Source: an uncultured Pelagibacteraceae bacterium (lineage in GTDB: Bacteria; Pseudomonadota; Alphaproteobacteria; Pelagibacterales; Pelagibacteraceae). From it: 64,000 bases of DNA. Positions 10,141-18,598 of the stretch are shown here, in pieces; positions within the stretch are counted from its first letter, which is position 1; each line of letters begins with the position of its first letter. A program made the translations under genes and the position numbers. The DNA is taken from assembly GCA_902587515.1 (NCBI GenBank), contig CACILM010000005.1, forward strand, positions 26,516-90,515. Direction: 5' to 3'. The notes under the pieces were generated by a model. That model was not told the origin of the DNA, did not search any database, and saw only the letters and a list, made by a program, of their open reading frames with translations.

Positions 10141-11190
10141 ATGAAAAGTTTTAAATTAATTTTATTTATTTTAGTTATTTTTTTCAAAACTGGAAATGTT
10201 TTGTCCGAAAGCACATTGTTTAATGTTAATAATGTTGAAATTTCCGGTAAACTTTCTGCGAATAATCAATTTTTTTCCGATGAGGCTATAAAAAAAGGTT
10301 TTAAAGAGCTAATTAATAAAGTTTTACTTGAAAAAGACGTGGATAAACTCAAAAATTTAAATTCAAGTAAAATAAAAGATTTAGTTTCTTACTATCAAAT
10401 TTCTAAAACTATCGAAAACAGAAGTGCTGATAAAGTAACTAAAAGCTACAATATTTTTTTTGATAAAGAAAAGGTGCATGATTTATTTTATAACTTTGAA
10501 ATTTCATATTCTGATTTAACACAGTACGAAGTGTATTTTTTACCCATTCATAAAAAAAAAGATAAACTTTATGTGTATAACCAAAATTACTTTTATGACA
10601 AATGGAATGTAATAGATAGTAATGACCTTATAGAGTTCATTTTACCAATAGAGAAAATTGAAATTTTACAAGATATTAATGATTATAAAAATAATTTATT
10701 CGATCTTAATATTGAAAAGATTTTTAAAGAGTATTCAAAAAAAAACTTTGTACTAATAATTGTAGAGGAAAATAATTTAGAAAGAGATAAGATATTTCTA
10801 AAAACGAATATCATGGGAAAAAATATAAACAAAAGTTTTTTATTTAAAGAAATTAAAAAAAATAGCGAAGATTTTTATGATGATATAATTTTAAAAGCGA
10901 AAAGTGAAATTATAAATTTAATTAAATCTCAAAATTTAGTCGATATTAGAACTCCATCTTTCATTAATATTAAATTTTTTCTTAATAAAAAAAATAATTT
11001 AGTTGAATTAGACAATCGAATAAAAAAAATAGATTTGATTGAAAATTTATATTTTCTAGAAATAAATAAAAAATATGTTCTTCTCAAAATTAAGTATTTG
11101 GGCAAGATAAATAAAATAATAAATCAACTGAAAGATCAAAATATTTTATTAGAATTAAAAAATGATCAGTGGAGTTTGAAAATAATATAA
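10141..11190 (+). CDS. Putative periplasmic DUF2066-type protein
   Basis: I do not recognise a biochemical function. The 349-residue protein begins with a signal peptide (FKLILFILVIFFKTGNVLSES, cleavage near residue 22). The rest is a charged, Lys/Asn-rich mixed alpha/beta domain without cysteines or obvious catalytic motifs. Position is the main clue: alphaproteobacteria commonly carry a DUF2066 protein between purM and the DnaA-related hda gene, and the early pattern (a secreted domain starting SAN, then FSDEAIKKGFKELINKVL) agrees with that family. The call therefore rests on synteny and general features. It ends 2 nt before the preferred hda start, so the two are probably co-expressed. Confidence 0.55.
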   Translation: MKSFKLILFILVIFFKTGNVLSESTLFNVNNVEISGKLSANNQFFSDEAIKKGFKELINKVLLEKDVDKLKNLNSSKIKDLVSYYQISKTIENRSADKVTKSYNIFFDKEKVHDLFYNFEISYSDLTQYEVYFLPIHKKKDKLYVYNQNYFYDKWNVIDSNDLIEFILPIEKIEILQDINDYKNNLFDLNIEKIFKEYSKKNFVLIIVEENNLERDKIFLKTNIMGKNINKSFLFKEIKKNSEDFYDDIILKAKSEIINLIKSQNLVDIRTPSFINIKFFLNKKNNLVELDNRIKKIDLIENLYFLEINKKYVLLKIKYLGKINKIINQLKDQNILLELKNDQWSLKII

Positions 11191-11192
11191 TA

Positions 11193-11852
11193 ATGAGTCA
11201 ATTGATTTTTAAATTTCCTTTTAAAACCGAATATTACAAACAGGATTTTTACGTCTCAACTAATAATTTTTCGGCCTATAAATTAATAGAAAGTTGGCCT
11301 AACTGGTCTGGCAAATGGTTGAATGTGTTTGGAGACACTGGATCAGGAAAAACTCATTTAACAAAAATTTTAGAGAAAAAAATAAATAATGCAAAATTAT
11401 TAAGTTCAAAAGAAGTAAATAATAAGTTTTTAACTACTCTAGAAAATTTTGAGTGTGTTATAATTGATGATTTTAAGAATGATATAGACCACAAAATACT
11501 ATACTCGTTATTAAATCAATCTAAGCAACTCGAAAAATATATATTGATTAACAGCGTAAAGCCATTGAAGGATTTTCAATTTGAAACTAAAGATTTAAAA
11601 TCAAGAATTAATAGTTTTTTATCAATTGGTATTGAATTACCAACTGACGATTTATTAAAAGTAATCATAATGAAGTCTTTTTCAGATAAACAAGTAAGCC
11701 TGGATCCAAAATTATGTGATTATATAATTAAAAATGTTGAGAGATCTTATGAAAAAATGATTAAATTTCTAAAAGATATTGATGAATTATCATTATCATC
11801 TGGAAAATCAATAAATATTAATTTAATAAAAAAAGTATTAAATAAATCATGA
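11193..11852 (+). CDS. hda: DnaA-related replication regulator Hda/HdaA
   Basis: This is a DnaA-like AAA+ protein of 219 residues without the DNA-binding domain IV of DnaA, which is what separates Hda from DnaA. The Walker A motif is GDTGSGKTHL and Walker B is CVIIDDF. A start at base 11193 (MSQLIFKFPF) is preferred because Hda proteins begin with a Q-L-x-F-type clamp-binding motif, here SQLIFKF. An upstream in-frame ATG at 11169 would overlap the preceding gene. In characterised bacteria Hda binds the DNA-loaded sliding clamp and stimulates ATP hydrolysis by DnaA to prevent re-initiation. It overlaps aspS by 4 nt. Confidence 0.82.
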   Translation: MSQLIFKFPFKTEYYKQDFYVSTNNFSAYKLIESWPNWSGKWLNVFGDTGSGKTHLTKILEKKINNAKLLSSKEVNNKFLTTLENFECVIIDDFKNDIDHKILYSLLNQSKQLEKYILINSVKPLKDFQFETKDLKSRINSFLSIGIELPTDDLLKVIIMKSFSDKQVSLDPKLCDYIIKNVERSYEKMIKFLKDIDELSLSSGKSININLIKKVLNKS

Positions 11853-13636
11853 ATAAATTCAGAACCCATACTTGTGCAGAAATAGGTGAAAAAGATATTG
11901 ACAAAAATATTTCTTTATCAGGATGGATACATAGAAAACGAGATCACGGAAATTTACTTTTTATTGATTTAAGAGATCATTACGGGATTACTCAATGTGT
12001 AATTGAGAATGATAATAAAAATTTTCCTTTATTAGAAAAAACTCGACCCGAGTCAGTAGTGAAAATTACTGGGAAAGTCGTCAAAAGAGATAGCGGTACT
12101 GAAAATCTTGATTTGAAAACTGGTAAAGTTGAAGTTAGTATTGAGAAATTGGAAATTTTATCAGATGCAAATGAACTTCCTCTACCAGTTTTTGGAGAGC
12201 AAGATTATCCAGAAGATTTAAGACTGAAGTATAGATTTTTAGACCTCAGGCGTTCATCAATGCACAAAAATATAATTTTAAGATCGAAAGTTATTTCATT
12301 TATAAGAAATGAAATGCTCAAACTTGGCTTTCTTGAGTATCAAACACCAATTTTAACTTCCTCTAGCCCCGAAGGAGCAAGAGATTTTTTAGTACCTAGT
12401 AGATTGAATCCAGGAAAATTTTACGCATTACCTCAAGCACCGCAACAATTCAAACAGTTAATTATGGTTTCTGGTTTTGATAAATATTTTCAAATAGCAC
12501 CTTGTTTTAGAGACGAAGATGCGAGAGCAGACAGAAGCCCTGGAGAATTTTACCAGCTAGATCTAGAAATGTCATTTGTGGAACAAGAAGATGTGTTTAA
12601 TGTCGTTGAAAAATTAATGGTGAGTGTATTTAAGGAATTTTCAAAAAAAAAAATTATCTCAGAAAAATTTCCTAGAATTCCTTTCCACGATTCTATGAAA
12701 AAGTATGGTACAGACAAACCAGATTTAAGAAATCCATTAATAATTCAAGATATTACAGAACTTTTCAGTAGATCAGATGTGAAATTTGAAATATTTAAAA
12801 AATTAGTTAAGAGTGGATCCGTAGTAAAATGTATAGTAACAAAAGATACCAAAAATAGACCTAGAAGTTTTTTTGATAACATAGATAATTGGGCGAAAGA
12901 TCAAGGTGCATCAGGTTTAGCCTATTTTACTCTAGAAAAAGAAAATAAAATTGTTGGTAAGGGTCCTATTGGAAAATTTTTTAGTGAAGAAGCGCTAAAA
13001 GAATTTATGAAAAACTGTAAAGCAAATTTAGGTGATAGTGTATTTTTAGCATGTGGAAAAATAAGTGATGTGGAACAAATTTTATCAAAGGCGAGAGAAA
13101 AAATTGCTAAAGACTTAAATTTAATCGATGAAAATAAATTTGCCTTTTGTTGGATCGTAGATTATCCAATGTTTGAACTAGATGAAAATACAAAAAAAAT
13201 AATTTTCAGTCACAACCCTTTTTCTATGCCTCAAGGAGATATCAAAAATTTGAATTTTAATAATCCTCTGGAAATAAAGGCCTATCAATATGACATAGTT
13301 TGTAATGGCGTCGAATTATCATCAGGAGCTATAAGAAATCATATTCCTAGCCTAATGTATAAATTATTTTCTATAGTGGGTTACGATCAAAATCAGGTTA
13401 ATGAAAAATTTAGCGGAATGATAAATGCTTTAAGTTATGGAGCACCTCCTCATGGAGGTATTGCGCCTGGTTTAGATAGAATAGTCATGCTGCTAGCTGA
13501 TAAAAAAAATATTAGAGAAATTACTTTATTTCCAATGAATCAAAATGCGCAGGACTTAATGATGAAAGCACCTTCTAAAATTGAAGAGAAACAACTTAAA
13601 GAATTAGGATTAAAACTTAATTTAAAAAAAAATTAA
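11849..13636 (+). CDS. aspS: Aspartyl-tRNA synthetase
   Basis: This class II synthetase of 595 residues has bacterial-type architecture. An OB-fold anticodon-binding domain (about 1-110, with [19 protein letters not shown]) comes first. The catalytic core follows, with motif 2 around [16 protein letters not shown] and motif 3 in [17 protein letters not shown]. The bacterial GAD insertion lies between about 290 and 420. [19 protein letters not shown] is the aspartate-binding neighbourhood. It starts inside the hda stop (ATGA). Its stop codon shares the palindrome TTAA with the stop of the convergent gene. Confidence 0.96.
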   Translation: MNKFRTHTCAEIGEKDIDKNISLSGWIHRKRDHGNLLFIDLRDHYGITQCVIENDNKNFPLLEKTRPESVVKITGKVVKRDSGTENLDLKTGKVEVSIEKLEILSDANELPLPVFGEQDYPEDLRLKYRFLDLRRSSMHKNIILRSKVISFIRNEMLKLGFLEYQTPILTSSSPEGARDFLVPSRLNPGKFYALPQAPQQFKQLIMVSGFDKYFQIAPCFRDEDARADRSPGEFYQLDLEMSFVEQEDVFNVVEKLMVSVFKEFSKKKIISEKFPRIPFHDSMKKYGTDKPDLRNPLIIQDITELFSRSDVKFEIFKKLVKSGSVVKCIVTKDTKNRPRSFFDNIDNWAKDQGASGLAYFTLEKENKIVGKGPIGKFFSEEALKEFMKNCKANLGDSVFLACGKISDVEQILSKAREKIAKDLNLIDENKFAFCWIVDYPMFELDENTKKIIFSHNPFSMPQGDIKNLNFNNPLEIKAYQYDIVCNGVELSSGAIRNHIPSLMYKLFSIVGYDQNQVNEKFSGMINALSYGAPPHGGIAPGLDRIVMLLADKKNIREITLFPMNQNAQDLMMKAPSKIEEKQLKELGLKLNLKKN

Positions 13637-14451
13637 TTTTTACTTTTCAAATTTATTCTTACATCAGATAGATCAACCAATTTCTCCTCATAATTGCTTC
13701 TCACAAACCCCTTTGATGTAATATTTTTAACAATTTTTAAAAATTTATCATCTGCGTCCTCGATGGAATTGGTTTTAGAAGTGGCTATCGATGGTGTGTG
13801 AGCCAAGTCCTCTTTTCCAAGATATGAAATTGCTAGTTCTCTAAAGACATAATCAAGAATAGAAGATGCACTCAAAATTCTATCATTTCCAATTACATTT
13901 CCTGAGGGTTCAAATTTAGTATCTAAAAAAGCATCAACATACTCATCTAAAGGCACCCCGTATTGTAATCCTAAAGAAATAGCTATAGCAAAATTGTTCA
14001 TCATAGCTTTGACAAGTTCCCCTTCTTTATTTGTATCAATAAATATTTCTCCTATTTTTCCATCATTGTACTCGCCAGTATGAAGATAAACTTTATGATC
14101 TCCAATTTGAGCCTTTTGAATATATCCTTTTCGTCTATCAGGCATTTTAAATCTTAAATTATTTTTTATTTTTATTCTTGTAGCGTCATTTAATTTGCTA
14201 GTTTTATTATTTTGTATTTTATTAGACAAATTATGATCTGTTGGACTGCTAATTTTAATATTTTTTTTCTGCGAGTCTTTAATTTCTCCAATTTTTTTTG
14301 TTTTTCTATTATTTAATTTGACGTCAATAACCTCAACTTCACCATCTGTTCTGCTATTTATTTTAGATAATTCCTGATCGTTTAAGTCGTTTAACTTATG
14401 AACAGTTTTGAATGTACAAGTATAATAAGTCTCAACAATAAATTTTTTCAT
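13633..14451 (-). CDS. Orphan protein with the C-terminal region of class II ribonucleotide reductase (NrdJ)
   Basis: Residues about 102-230 (from [19 protein letters not shown] to [12 protein letters not shown], including [31 protein letters not shown] and [15 protein letters not shown]) closely match the region near the end of alphaproteobacterial B12-dependent ribonucleotide reductase. The product has only 272 residues and none of the catalytic barrel. The first 100 residues are a separate, lysine-rich segment opening with [17 protein letters not shown]. No CxxC pair is present at the C-terminus. It is therefore a stand-alone domain, perhaps regulatory or a relic kept for another task; I cannot assign its function. 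It shares a TTAA stop with aspS and is divergent from the NDUFA12-like gene. Confidence 0.7.
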   Translation of the reverse strand: MKKFIVETYYTCTFKTVHKLNDLNDQELSKINSRTDGEVEVIDVKLNNRKTKKIGEIKDSQKKNIKISSPTDHNLSNKIQNNKTSKLNDATRIKIKNNLRFKMPDRRKGYIQKAQIGDHKVYLHTGEYNDGKIGEIFIDTNKEGELVKAMMNNFAIAISLGLQYGVPLDEYVDAFLDTKFEPSGNVIGNDRILSASSILDYVFRELAISYLGKEDLAHTPSIATSKTNSIEDADDKFLKIVKNITSKGFVRSNYEEKLVDLSDVRINLKSKN

Positions 14452-14507
14452 AAATAAATGGAATCTTTTATGTTAAAGATATATATTATTATTATGCGTG
14501 TCTATTC

Positions 14508-14513
14508 TATAAT
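14508..14513 (+). promoter_or_regulatory. Consensus -10 element upstream of the NDUFA12-like gene
   Basis: A perfect TATAAT lies 37 nt before the start codon in the 99-nt divergent spacer. No good -35 element is visible at the right distance, so this is a weak promoter call. Confidence 0.3.
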
Positions 14514-14550
14514 AATACAATTATTAATTGTGTGGATTTAAAAGTTTAAT

Positions 14551-14898
14551 ATGAAAATTTTTTTTACTTGGTGGAATAAACAGACGATTGGAACTTTGTT
14601 AAAAACTTTTTTTACTGGGACATTAGTTGGAAAAGATGAATTTGGAAATAAATATTACAAAAATAAACGAAATGAAAGGTGGGTAATTTATTCTTCGGAA
14701 ATTGAAGCGACAAAAATTACCTCAGATTGGTATTTATGGATGCATCACACTGTTGATAAAATCCCAAATAATAAATTAGATAAGAAGCATCAATGGCAAA
14801 AAAATCATCTTGAAAATAAAACTGGTACAGAGGATAAATATAAACCAATCAAAATAAGAAAAGATAATGTTAAAAAAAAATATGAAACTTGGAAGTAA
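14551..14898 (+). CDS. NADH:ubiquinone oxidoreductase accessory subunit, NDUFA12 (B17.2) family
   Basis: This 115-residue protein carries the NDUFA12/B17.2 pattern: FTGTLVGKDEFGNKYYKN, NERWVIYSSEIEATKI and SDWYLWMHHTVDKIP. Mitochondrial complex I and alphaproteobacterial complex I share this supernumerary subunit, which sits on the matrix/cytoplasmic arm. Its likely partner is the complex encoded by the nuo operon about 35 kb away. The conserved family ends after the Trp-His segment; the remaining tail is lysine-rich. It overlaps the next gene by 17 nt. Confidence 0.85.
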   Translation: MKIFFTWWNKQTIGTLLKTFFTGTLVGKDEFGNKYYKNKRNERWVIYSSEIEATKITSDWYLWMHHTVDKIPNNKLDKKHQWQKNHLENKTGTEDKYKPIKIRKDNVKKKYETWK

Positions 14899-15388
14899 TT
14901 TTAAGTATTTAATAACTTTTATTTCCTTTTTATTTTGCTTTTCCTCGTTTGCTGAAAATGAAATTACAAGCACTCCTTTGATTAATTTGGAAAAGCTTAA
15001 GCCAAGTTTTGAAGAGACTGAAAATGATATTATCAATACTTCAAACAGTAAAAAAATTAAAAATAAAAAAAAAACTAATACCTCTCAAGGAAAATTTAAT
15101 GCAACTTTAATTGGATTGGATAAAATAACAGCAAAATCCTCACAAATTTTAGTCAAATTAAATGAACCAAAAAAATTTGGCCCCTTAGAAATTAAAATAC
15201 TAAAATGTGGAAAAGTGGAAAATAATAATATTTTAGACGATGTGGCGTACATGCAGGTAAAGGATTTATCTAAAAATGATAATGAAAAAGTTTTTATCTT
15301 TAATGGCTGGACTTTTGCATCGGATCCCAATTTAACTCCTTTTGATCACGCTATTTATGATTTGCAATTAGTGAATTGTAAAGTCTAA
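14882..15388 (+). CDS. DUF2155 secreted protein
   Basis: This is a 168-residue exported protein. It has a signal peptide of about 22 residues (FKYLITFISFLFCFSSFAEN), a low-complexity charged linker (about 45-70), and a DUF2155 domain spanning ATLIGLDKITAKSSQ through FNGWTFASDPNLTPFDHAIYD to the end. Two cysteines (ILKCGK and LVNCKV) may form a disulfide. The molecular role of DUF2155 is not known to me. The NDUFA12-DUF2155 pair is common in alphaproteobacteria. The start at base 14882 (MKLGSN) is preferred; an in-frame ATG at 14867 adds five residues. The stop is shared as CTAA with convergent accC. Confidence 0.8.
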   Translation: MKLGSNFKYLITFISFLFCFSSFAENEITSTPLINLEKLKPSFEETENDIINTSNSKKIKNKKKTNTSQGKFNATLIGLDKITAKSSQILVKLNEPKKFGPLEIKILKCGKVENNNILDDVAYMQVKDLSKNDNEKVFIFNGWTFASDPNLTPFDHAIYDLQLVNCKV

Positions 15389-16722
15389 AAAAATTTTTCT
15401 TTTGATAACCAATTAGTATCAAAATCAGATTCAATAAATTTTTTGTGCTTTAGAATTTTTTTGTGTAATTCAATTGTTGTTGTAATTCCCTCTAAAACAA
15501 ATTCATCTAAAGACCTGAGGGTTCTTTGAATAGCTTCGGTTCTATTTCTGCCTTTACAAATTACTTTAGCAATTAAGCTATCGTAATAAGGTGTTATTTT
15601 ACAGCCCTGAAAAATTGACCCATCTACTCTTGTTCTAAAACCTGAAGGTTGGTGACAAACGCTTATTACTCCTGGACTCGGTTGAAAATTTAATGCTGGA
15701 TTTTCTGCATTTACTCTACATTCTATTGAATGACCTCTTGGTTTTATATCAGTTTGTTTAAGAGCAGTTTCTCCAGTGAAGGCTATCCATAATTGCTCTT
15801 TAACAATATCTATTCCAGTTTGAACTTCTGTAACGGGATGTTCTACTTGAACCCTTGTGTTCATTTCTAAAAAGTAAAATTTTCCATCTTCATAAATAAA
15901 CTCAACTGTTCCAGCACCTTCATAATTAATTTGTTCAACCATTTTTACCGTTTTTTCAAGAAGACTATTTCTCTGATCATCGCTTAAAACTGGGCTTGGT
16001 GTTTCTTCTATTAATTTTTGATGTCTTCTTTGAACTGAACAATCTCTCTCACCTAAATGAACTGTTTTATTTTTCCCTGACATAATTTGAACTTCAATAT
16101 GTCTTGGATTTTTAAAATATTTTTCTATGTACAACTCATCATTTCCAAAAAATTTTTTTGCTTCAGTTTTAGCAGTAAGAAATAAATTTTCTAATTTACT
16201 CTCATCTTCAACAATTTTCATACCTTTACCTCCACCGCCACCAGCAGCTTTTATTAAAACAGGATATCCAATTTCTTTACAAATAGATTTTGCTTCAGAA
16301 AAAGATTTTACACCACCTTCGGAACCCTCAATAATTGGTAAACCATATTTTTTAGCGATTCTTTTTGCTTCAATTTTGTCACCCATTTTTGAAATTATTT
16401 CAGCGCTTGGACCTATGAATTTAATTCCATGTTTATTTACTATTTCAGAAAATTTTGCATTTTCTGATAAAAATCCATACCCGGGATGTATTGCTTCAGC
16501 CCCAGTCAAATCTACCGCTGACATTATTGCAGAAACATTTAAATAACTATTTTGAGGTTGGTGTGAACCGATACATACACTTTCATCAGCTAATCTTACA
16601 TGCATTGATTCGGAGTCTACATCTGAGTGAACTGCTACAGTATTTATGCCCCACTCCTTACAAGCTCTAATAACCCTGACGGCTATTTCACCTCTATTAG
16701 CTATTAAAACTTTTTTGAACAT
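15385..16722 (-). CDS. accC: Acetyl-CoA carboxylase, biotin carboxylase subunit AccC
   Basis: AccC carboxylates the biotin on AccB using ATP and bicarbonate, the first half-reaction of fatty acid synthesis. The 445-residue protein shows the biotin carboxylase N-domain (FKKVLIANRGEIAVRVIRAC), the ATP-grasp glycine-rich loop (KAAGGGGGKGMK), the catalytic segment YLEMNTRVQVEHPVTE and RVNAENP. AccB lies 4 nt upstream, so both subunits are made together. In many alphaproteobacteria aat separates this block from DUF2155; it is absent here. Confidence 0.96.
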   Translation of the reverse strand: MFKKVLIANRGEIAVRVIRACKEWGINTVAVHSDVDSESMHVRLADESVCIGSHQPQNSYLNVSAIMSAVDLTGAEAIHPGYGFLSENAKFSEIVNKHGIKFIGPSAEIISKMGDKIEAKRIAKKYGLPIIEGSEGGVKSFSEAKSICKEIGYPVLIKAAGGGGGKGMKIVEDESKLENLFLTAKTEAKKFFGNDELYIEKYFKNPRHIEVQIMSGKNKTVHLGERDCSVQRRHQKLIEETPSPVLSDDQRNSLLEKTVKMVEQINYEGAGTVEFIYEDGKFYFLEMNTRVQVEHPVTEVQTGIDIVKEQLWIAFTGETALKQTDIKPRGHSIECRVNAENPALNFQPSPGVISVCHQPSGFRTRVDGSIFQGCKITPYYDSLIAKVICKGRNRTEAIQRTLRSLDEFVLEGITTTIELHKKILKHKKFIESDFDTNWLSKEKFF

Positions 16723-16726
16723 TTCT

Positions 16727-17152
16727 TTATTTTAGAATAACTAAAGTTTGTCCGAATTCAACTGGCTGTCCATCTTCTACAAGAATTTTTTTTATTTCAC
16801 CATCACTAGTCGATGGTACGTGATTCATTGTTTTCATTGCTTCAACAATCATGACTGTTTGACCTTTTTTAATTTTAGCTCCAACCTCTACAAACTTTTT
16901 TGCCCCAGGCTCAGGAGCAAGATAAGCCGTTCCTATAATTGGAGACTTTATTCTAGTTCCTTCGCTGTCTTCTGGACTCTTCAAAACAGATTTGTTTGGA
17001 GAAACAATTGCACCAGTTTTTAAACTTTCAATACTTGTAGAAGTTTTTGAAACTTTTATTTTAGATTGTCCTTCTTGGTACTCTAATTCAGTAAGATTGA
17101 ATTCTCTCAAATAATCTACTAATTCTTTAATTAATTTTTTGTCTATCTTCAT
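16727..17152 (-). CDS. accB: Biotin carboxyl carrier protein AccB
   Basis: The 141-residue protein has a short N-terminal helical segment, a flexible Ser/Pro-containing linker (about 35-65) and a C-terminal biotinyl domain. The biotin-accepting lysine is in VEAMKTMNHV at about residue 107. It carries CO2 between AccC and the carboxyltransferase. The enzyme that would attach biotin, BirA, is encoded at 63.4 kb in this window. The start overlaps the aroQ stop. Confidence 0.95.
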   Translation of the reverse strand: MKIDKKLIKELVDYLREFNLTELEYQEGQSKIKVSKTSTSIESLKTGAIVSPNKSVLKSPEDSEGTRIKSPIIGTAYLAPEPGAKKFVEVGAKIKKGQTVMIVEAMKTMNHVPSTSDGEIKKILVEDGQPVEFGQTLVILK

Positions 17153-17586
17153 TTATCTAAAAATTTTTTCATTGCTTCTAATGCCATTATATATCCGTGT
17201 GCACCAAAACCGCAAATTACTCCGTTTGCAATTTTGCTAATTAAAGATTTGTGCCTAAAATCTTCTCTATTATAAATATTACTTATATGCAATTCAATAA
17301 TTGGGATCTTAATAATCTTTAAAGCATCATGAATAGCTACTGAGGTATGTGTATAACCACCAGCATTAATTATCAAACCATTTTGATTTTTTCTAGAATT
17401 TTGAATTTTTTCCACAATCTCACCCTCAATATTTGATTGATATAAATTAATATCTAAATTGTTTTTTTCTCCAAATTTCTTACAATTTTTTTCGATATCT
17501 TTTAAAGTAAAACTCCCATATTGATTTTTCTCCCTCTCACCTAAAAGGTTGAGATTTGGACCATTAACAATTATAATTTTTTTCAT
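17149..17586 (-). CDS. aroQ: 3-dehydroquinate dehydratase, type II
   Basis: AroQ dehydrates 3-dehydroquinate in the shikimate pathway and forms a cytoplasmic dodecamer. The 145-residue length is typical. The signature NGPNLNLLGEREKNQYGS holds the catalytic Arg and Tyr. GLIINAGGYTHTSVAIHDAL and ELHISNIYNREDFRHKS hold the substrate-binding Asn and His residues. It is first in the minus-strand aroQ-accB-accC operon, a common alphaproteobacterial arrangement. Confidence 0.96.
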   Translation of the reverse strand: MKKIIIVNGPNLNLLGEREKNQYGSFTLKDIEKNCKKFGEKNNLDINLYQSNIEGEIVEKIQNSRKNQNGLIINAGGYTHTSVAIHDALKIIKIPIIELHISNIYNREDFRHKSLISKIANGVICGFGAHGYIMALEAMKKFLDK

Positions 17587-17619
17587 TGTTATTTATTATT
17601 AGCATTGATTAACTGAATT

Positions 17620-17823
17620 ATGGCAAAAATACAATTAAATGGTAAGAAAATCACGATTAAAACAAAATCAACAATAATGGATTTATTAAAAAAGTATAAA
17701 TTAAATAATAAAAAAATTGCAATTGAGTATAACGGAGCGATTCTTCCAAAATTGAAATGCAATAAAAAGTATTTAAAAAATAATGATAGACTTGAAATAG
17801 TTCATTTTATAGGTGGCGGTTAA
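17620..17823 (+). CDS. thiS: Thiamine biosynthesis sulfur carrier ThiS
   Basis: This is a ubiquitin-like sulfur carrier of 67 residues. The C-terminal HFIGGG ends in the glycines that are adenylated and converted to thiocarboxylate, and the fold signals ([19 protein letters not shown]) match the family. It donates sulfur to ThiG for the thiazole ring. The gene starts 33 nt from divergent aroQ and is followed at once by thiG. The activating enzyme ThiF and the amine oxidase are not in this window. Confidence 0.88.
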   Translation: MAKIQLNGKKITIKTKSTIMDLLKKYKLNNKKIAIEYNGAILPKLKCNKKYLKNNDRLEIVHFIGGG

Positions 17824-18598
17824 GTTGAAAAAAGATTTTTTTAAAATTTCTAATATCAAATTAAAATCTAGATTGATCGTTGGAACCGGCAAATATAAAA
17901 GTTTTAAAGAAACCGCTAAAGCTGTAAAAGCCTCTGGGGCGGATATGGTTACTGTTGCTTTAAGAAGGGTAAACATTTTGGATAAAAAAAAACCCATTCT
18001 CACAGATTATCTAAATCCAAAAAAAATTAAATTTTTACCTAATACTGCTGGTTGCTTTAACTCTGAAGAAGCTTTAAGAACTTTACGATTAGCTCGAGAA
18101 ATGGGTGGTTGGAAATTAGTTAAGTTAGAAGTTTTAGGTGATAAAAAAACTTTATATCCAAATATGATAGAAACAATAAAATCTACAAAAATTCTTGTTA
18201 AAGAAGGATTTAAAGTAATGGTTTATTGTACTGATGATCCACTGCTTGCTAAAAAATTAGAGGATTGCGGAGCTTCAGCTATAATGCCTTTAGCCTCGCC
18301 CATAGGTTCTGGCTTAGGATTACAAAATAAAGTTAACATTTCATTAATAATAAAACAAAGTAAAGTTCCTGTAATTGTGGATGCTGGAATAGGTACAGCC
18401 TCAGATGCAACAATTGCTATGGAACTGGGCTGTGATGGAGTATTAATTAATAGTGCTATAGCAAATGCAAACAAACCTACATTGATGGCTAAAGCTTTTA
18501 AGGATGCTGTTATTTCTGGAAGAAATGCTTTTCTCGCAGGAAGAATGAAAAAAAATGTTTTTGCTTCTCCAAGTTCTCCTATTAAAGGTTTAATTTAA
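17813..18598 (+). CDS. thiG: Thiazole synthase ThiG
   Basis: ThiG makes the thiazole phosphate of thiamine from deoxyxylulose phosphate, dehydroglycine and ThiS thiocarboxylate. The 261-residue TIM barrel shows [13 protein letters not shown], the catalytic-lysine region [11 protein letters not shown], and the phosphate-binding segments [13 protein letters not shown] and [13 protein letters not shown]. There is no ATG start: the options are GTG at 17813, overlapping thiS, or TTG at 17825, just after the thiS stop. I keep the longer form. The stop shares TTAA with the convergent RNase gene. Confidence 0.93.
   Translation: MAVKLKKDFFKISNIKLKSRLIVGTGKYKSFKETAKAVKASGADMVTVALRRVNILDKKKPILTDYLNPKKIKFLPNTAGCFNSEEALRTLRLAREMGGWKLVKLEVLGDKKTLYPNMIETIKSTKILVKEGFKVMVYCTDDPLLAKKLEDCGASAIMPLASPIGSGLGLQNKVNISLIIKQSKVPVIVDAGIGTASDATIAMELGCDGVLINSAIANANKPTLMAKAFKDAVISGRNAFLAGRMKKNVFASPSSPIKGLI

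Noticed and set aside
13633..14451. Full vitamin B12-dependent ribonucleotide reductase
   Set aside because: The catalytic domain is absent and the frame has a proper start 99 nt from the divergent gene, so it is not simply truncated in the window.
16127..16670. Plus-strand open frames opposite accC
   Set aside because: They are shadows of a strongly conserved gene; the translations are low-complexity or unrelated to any family.
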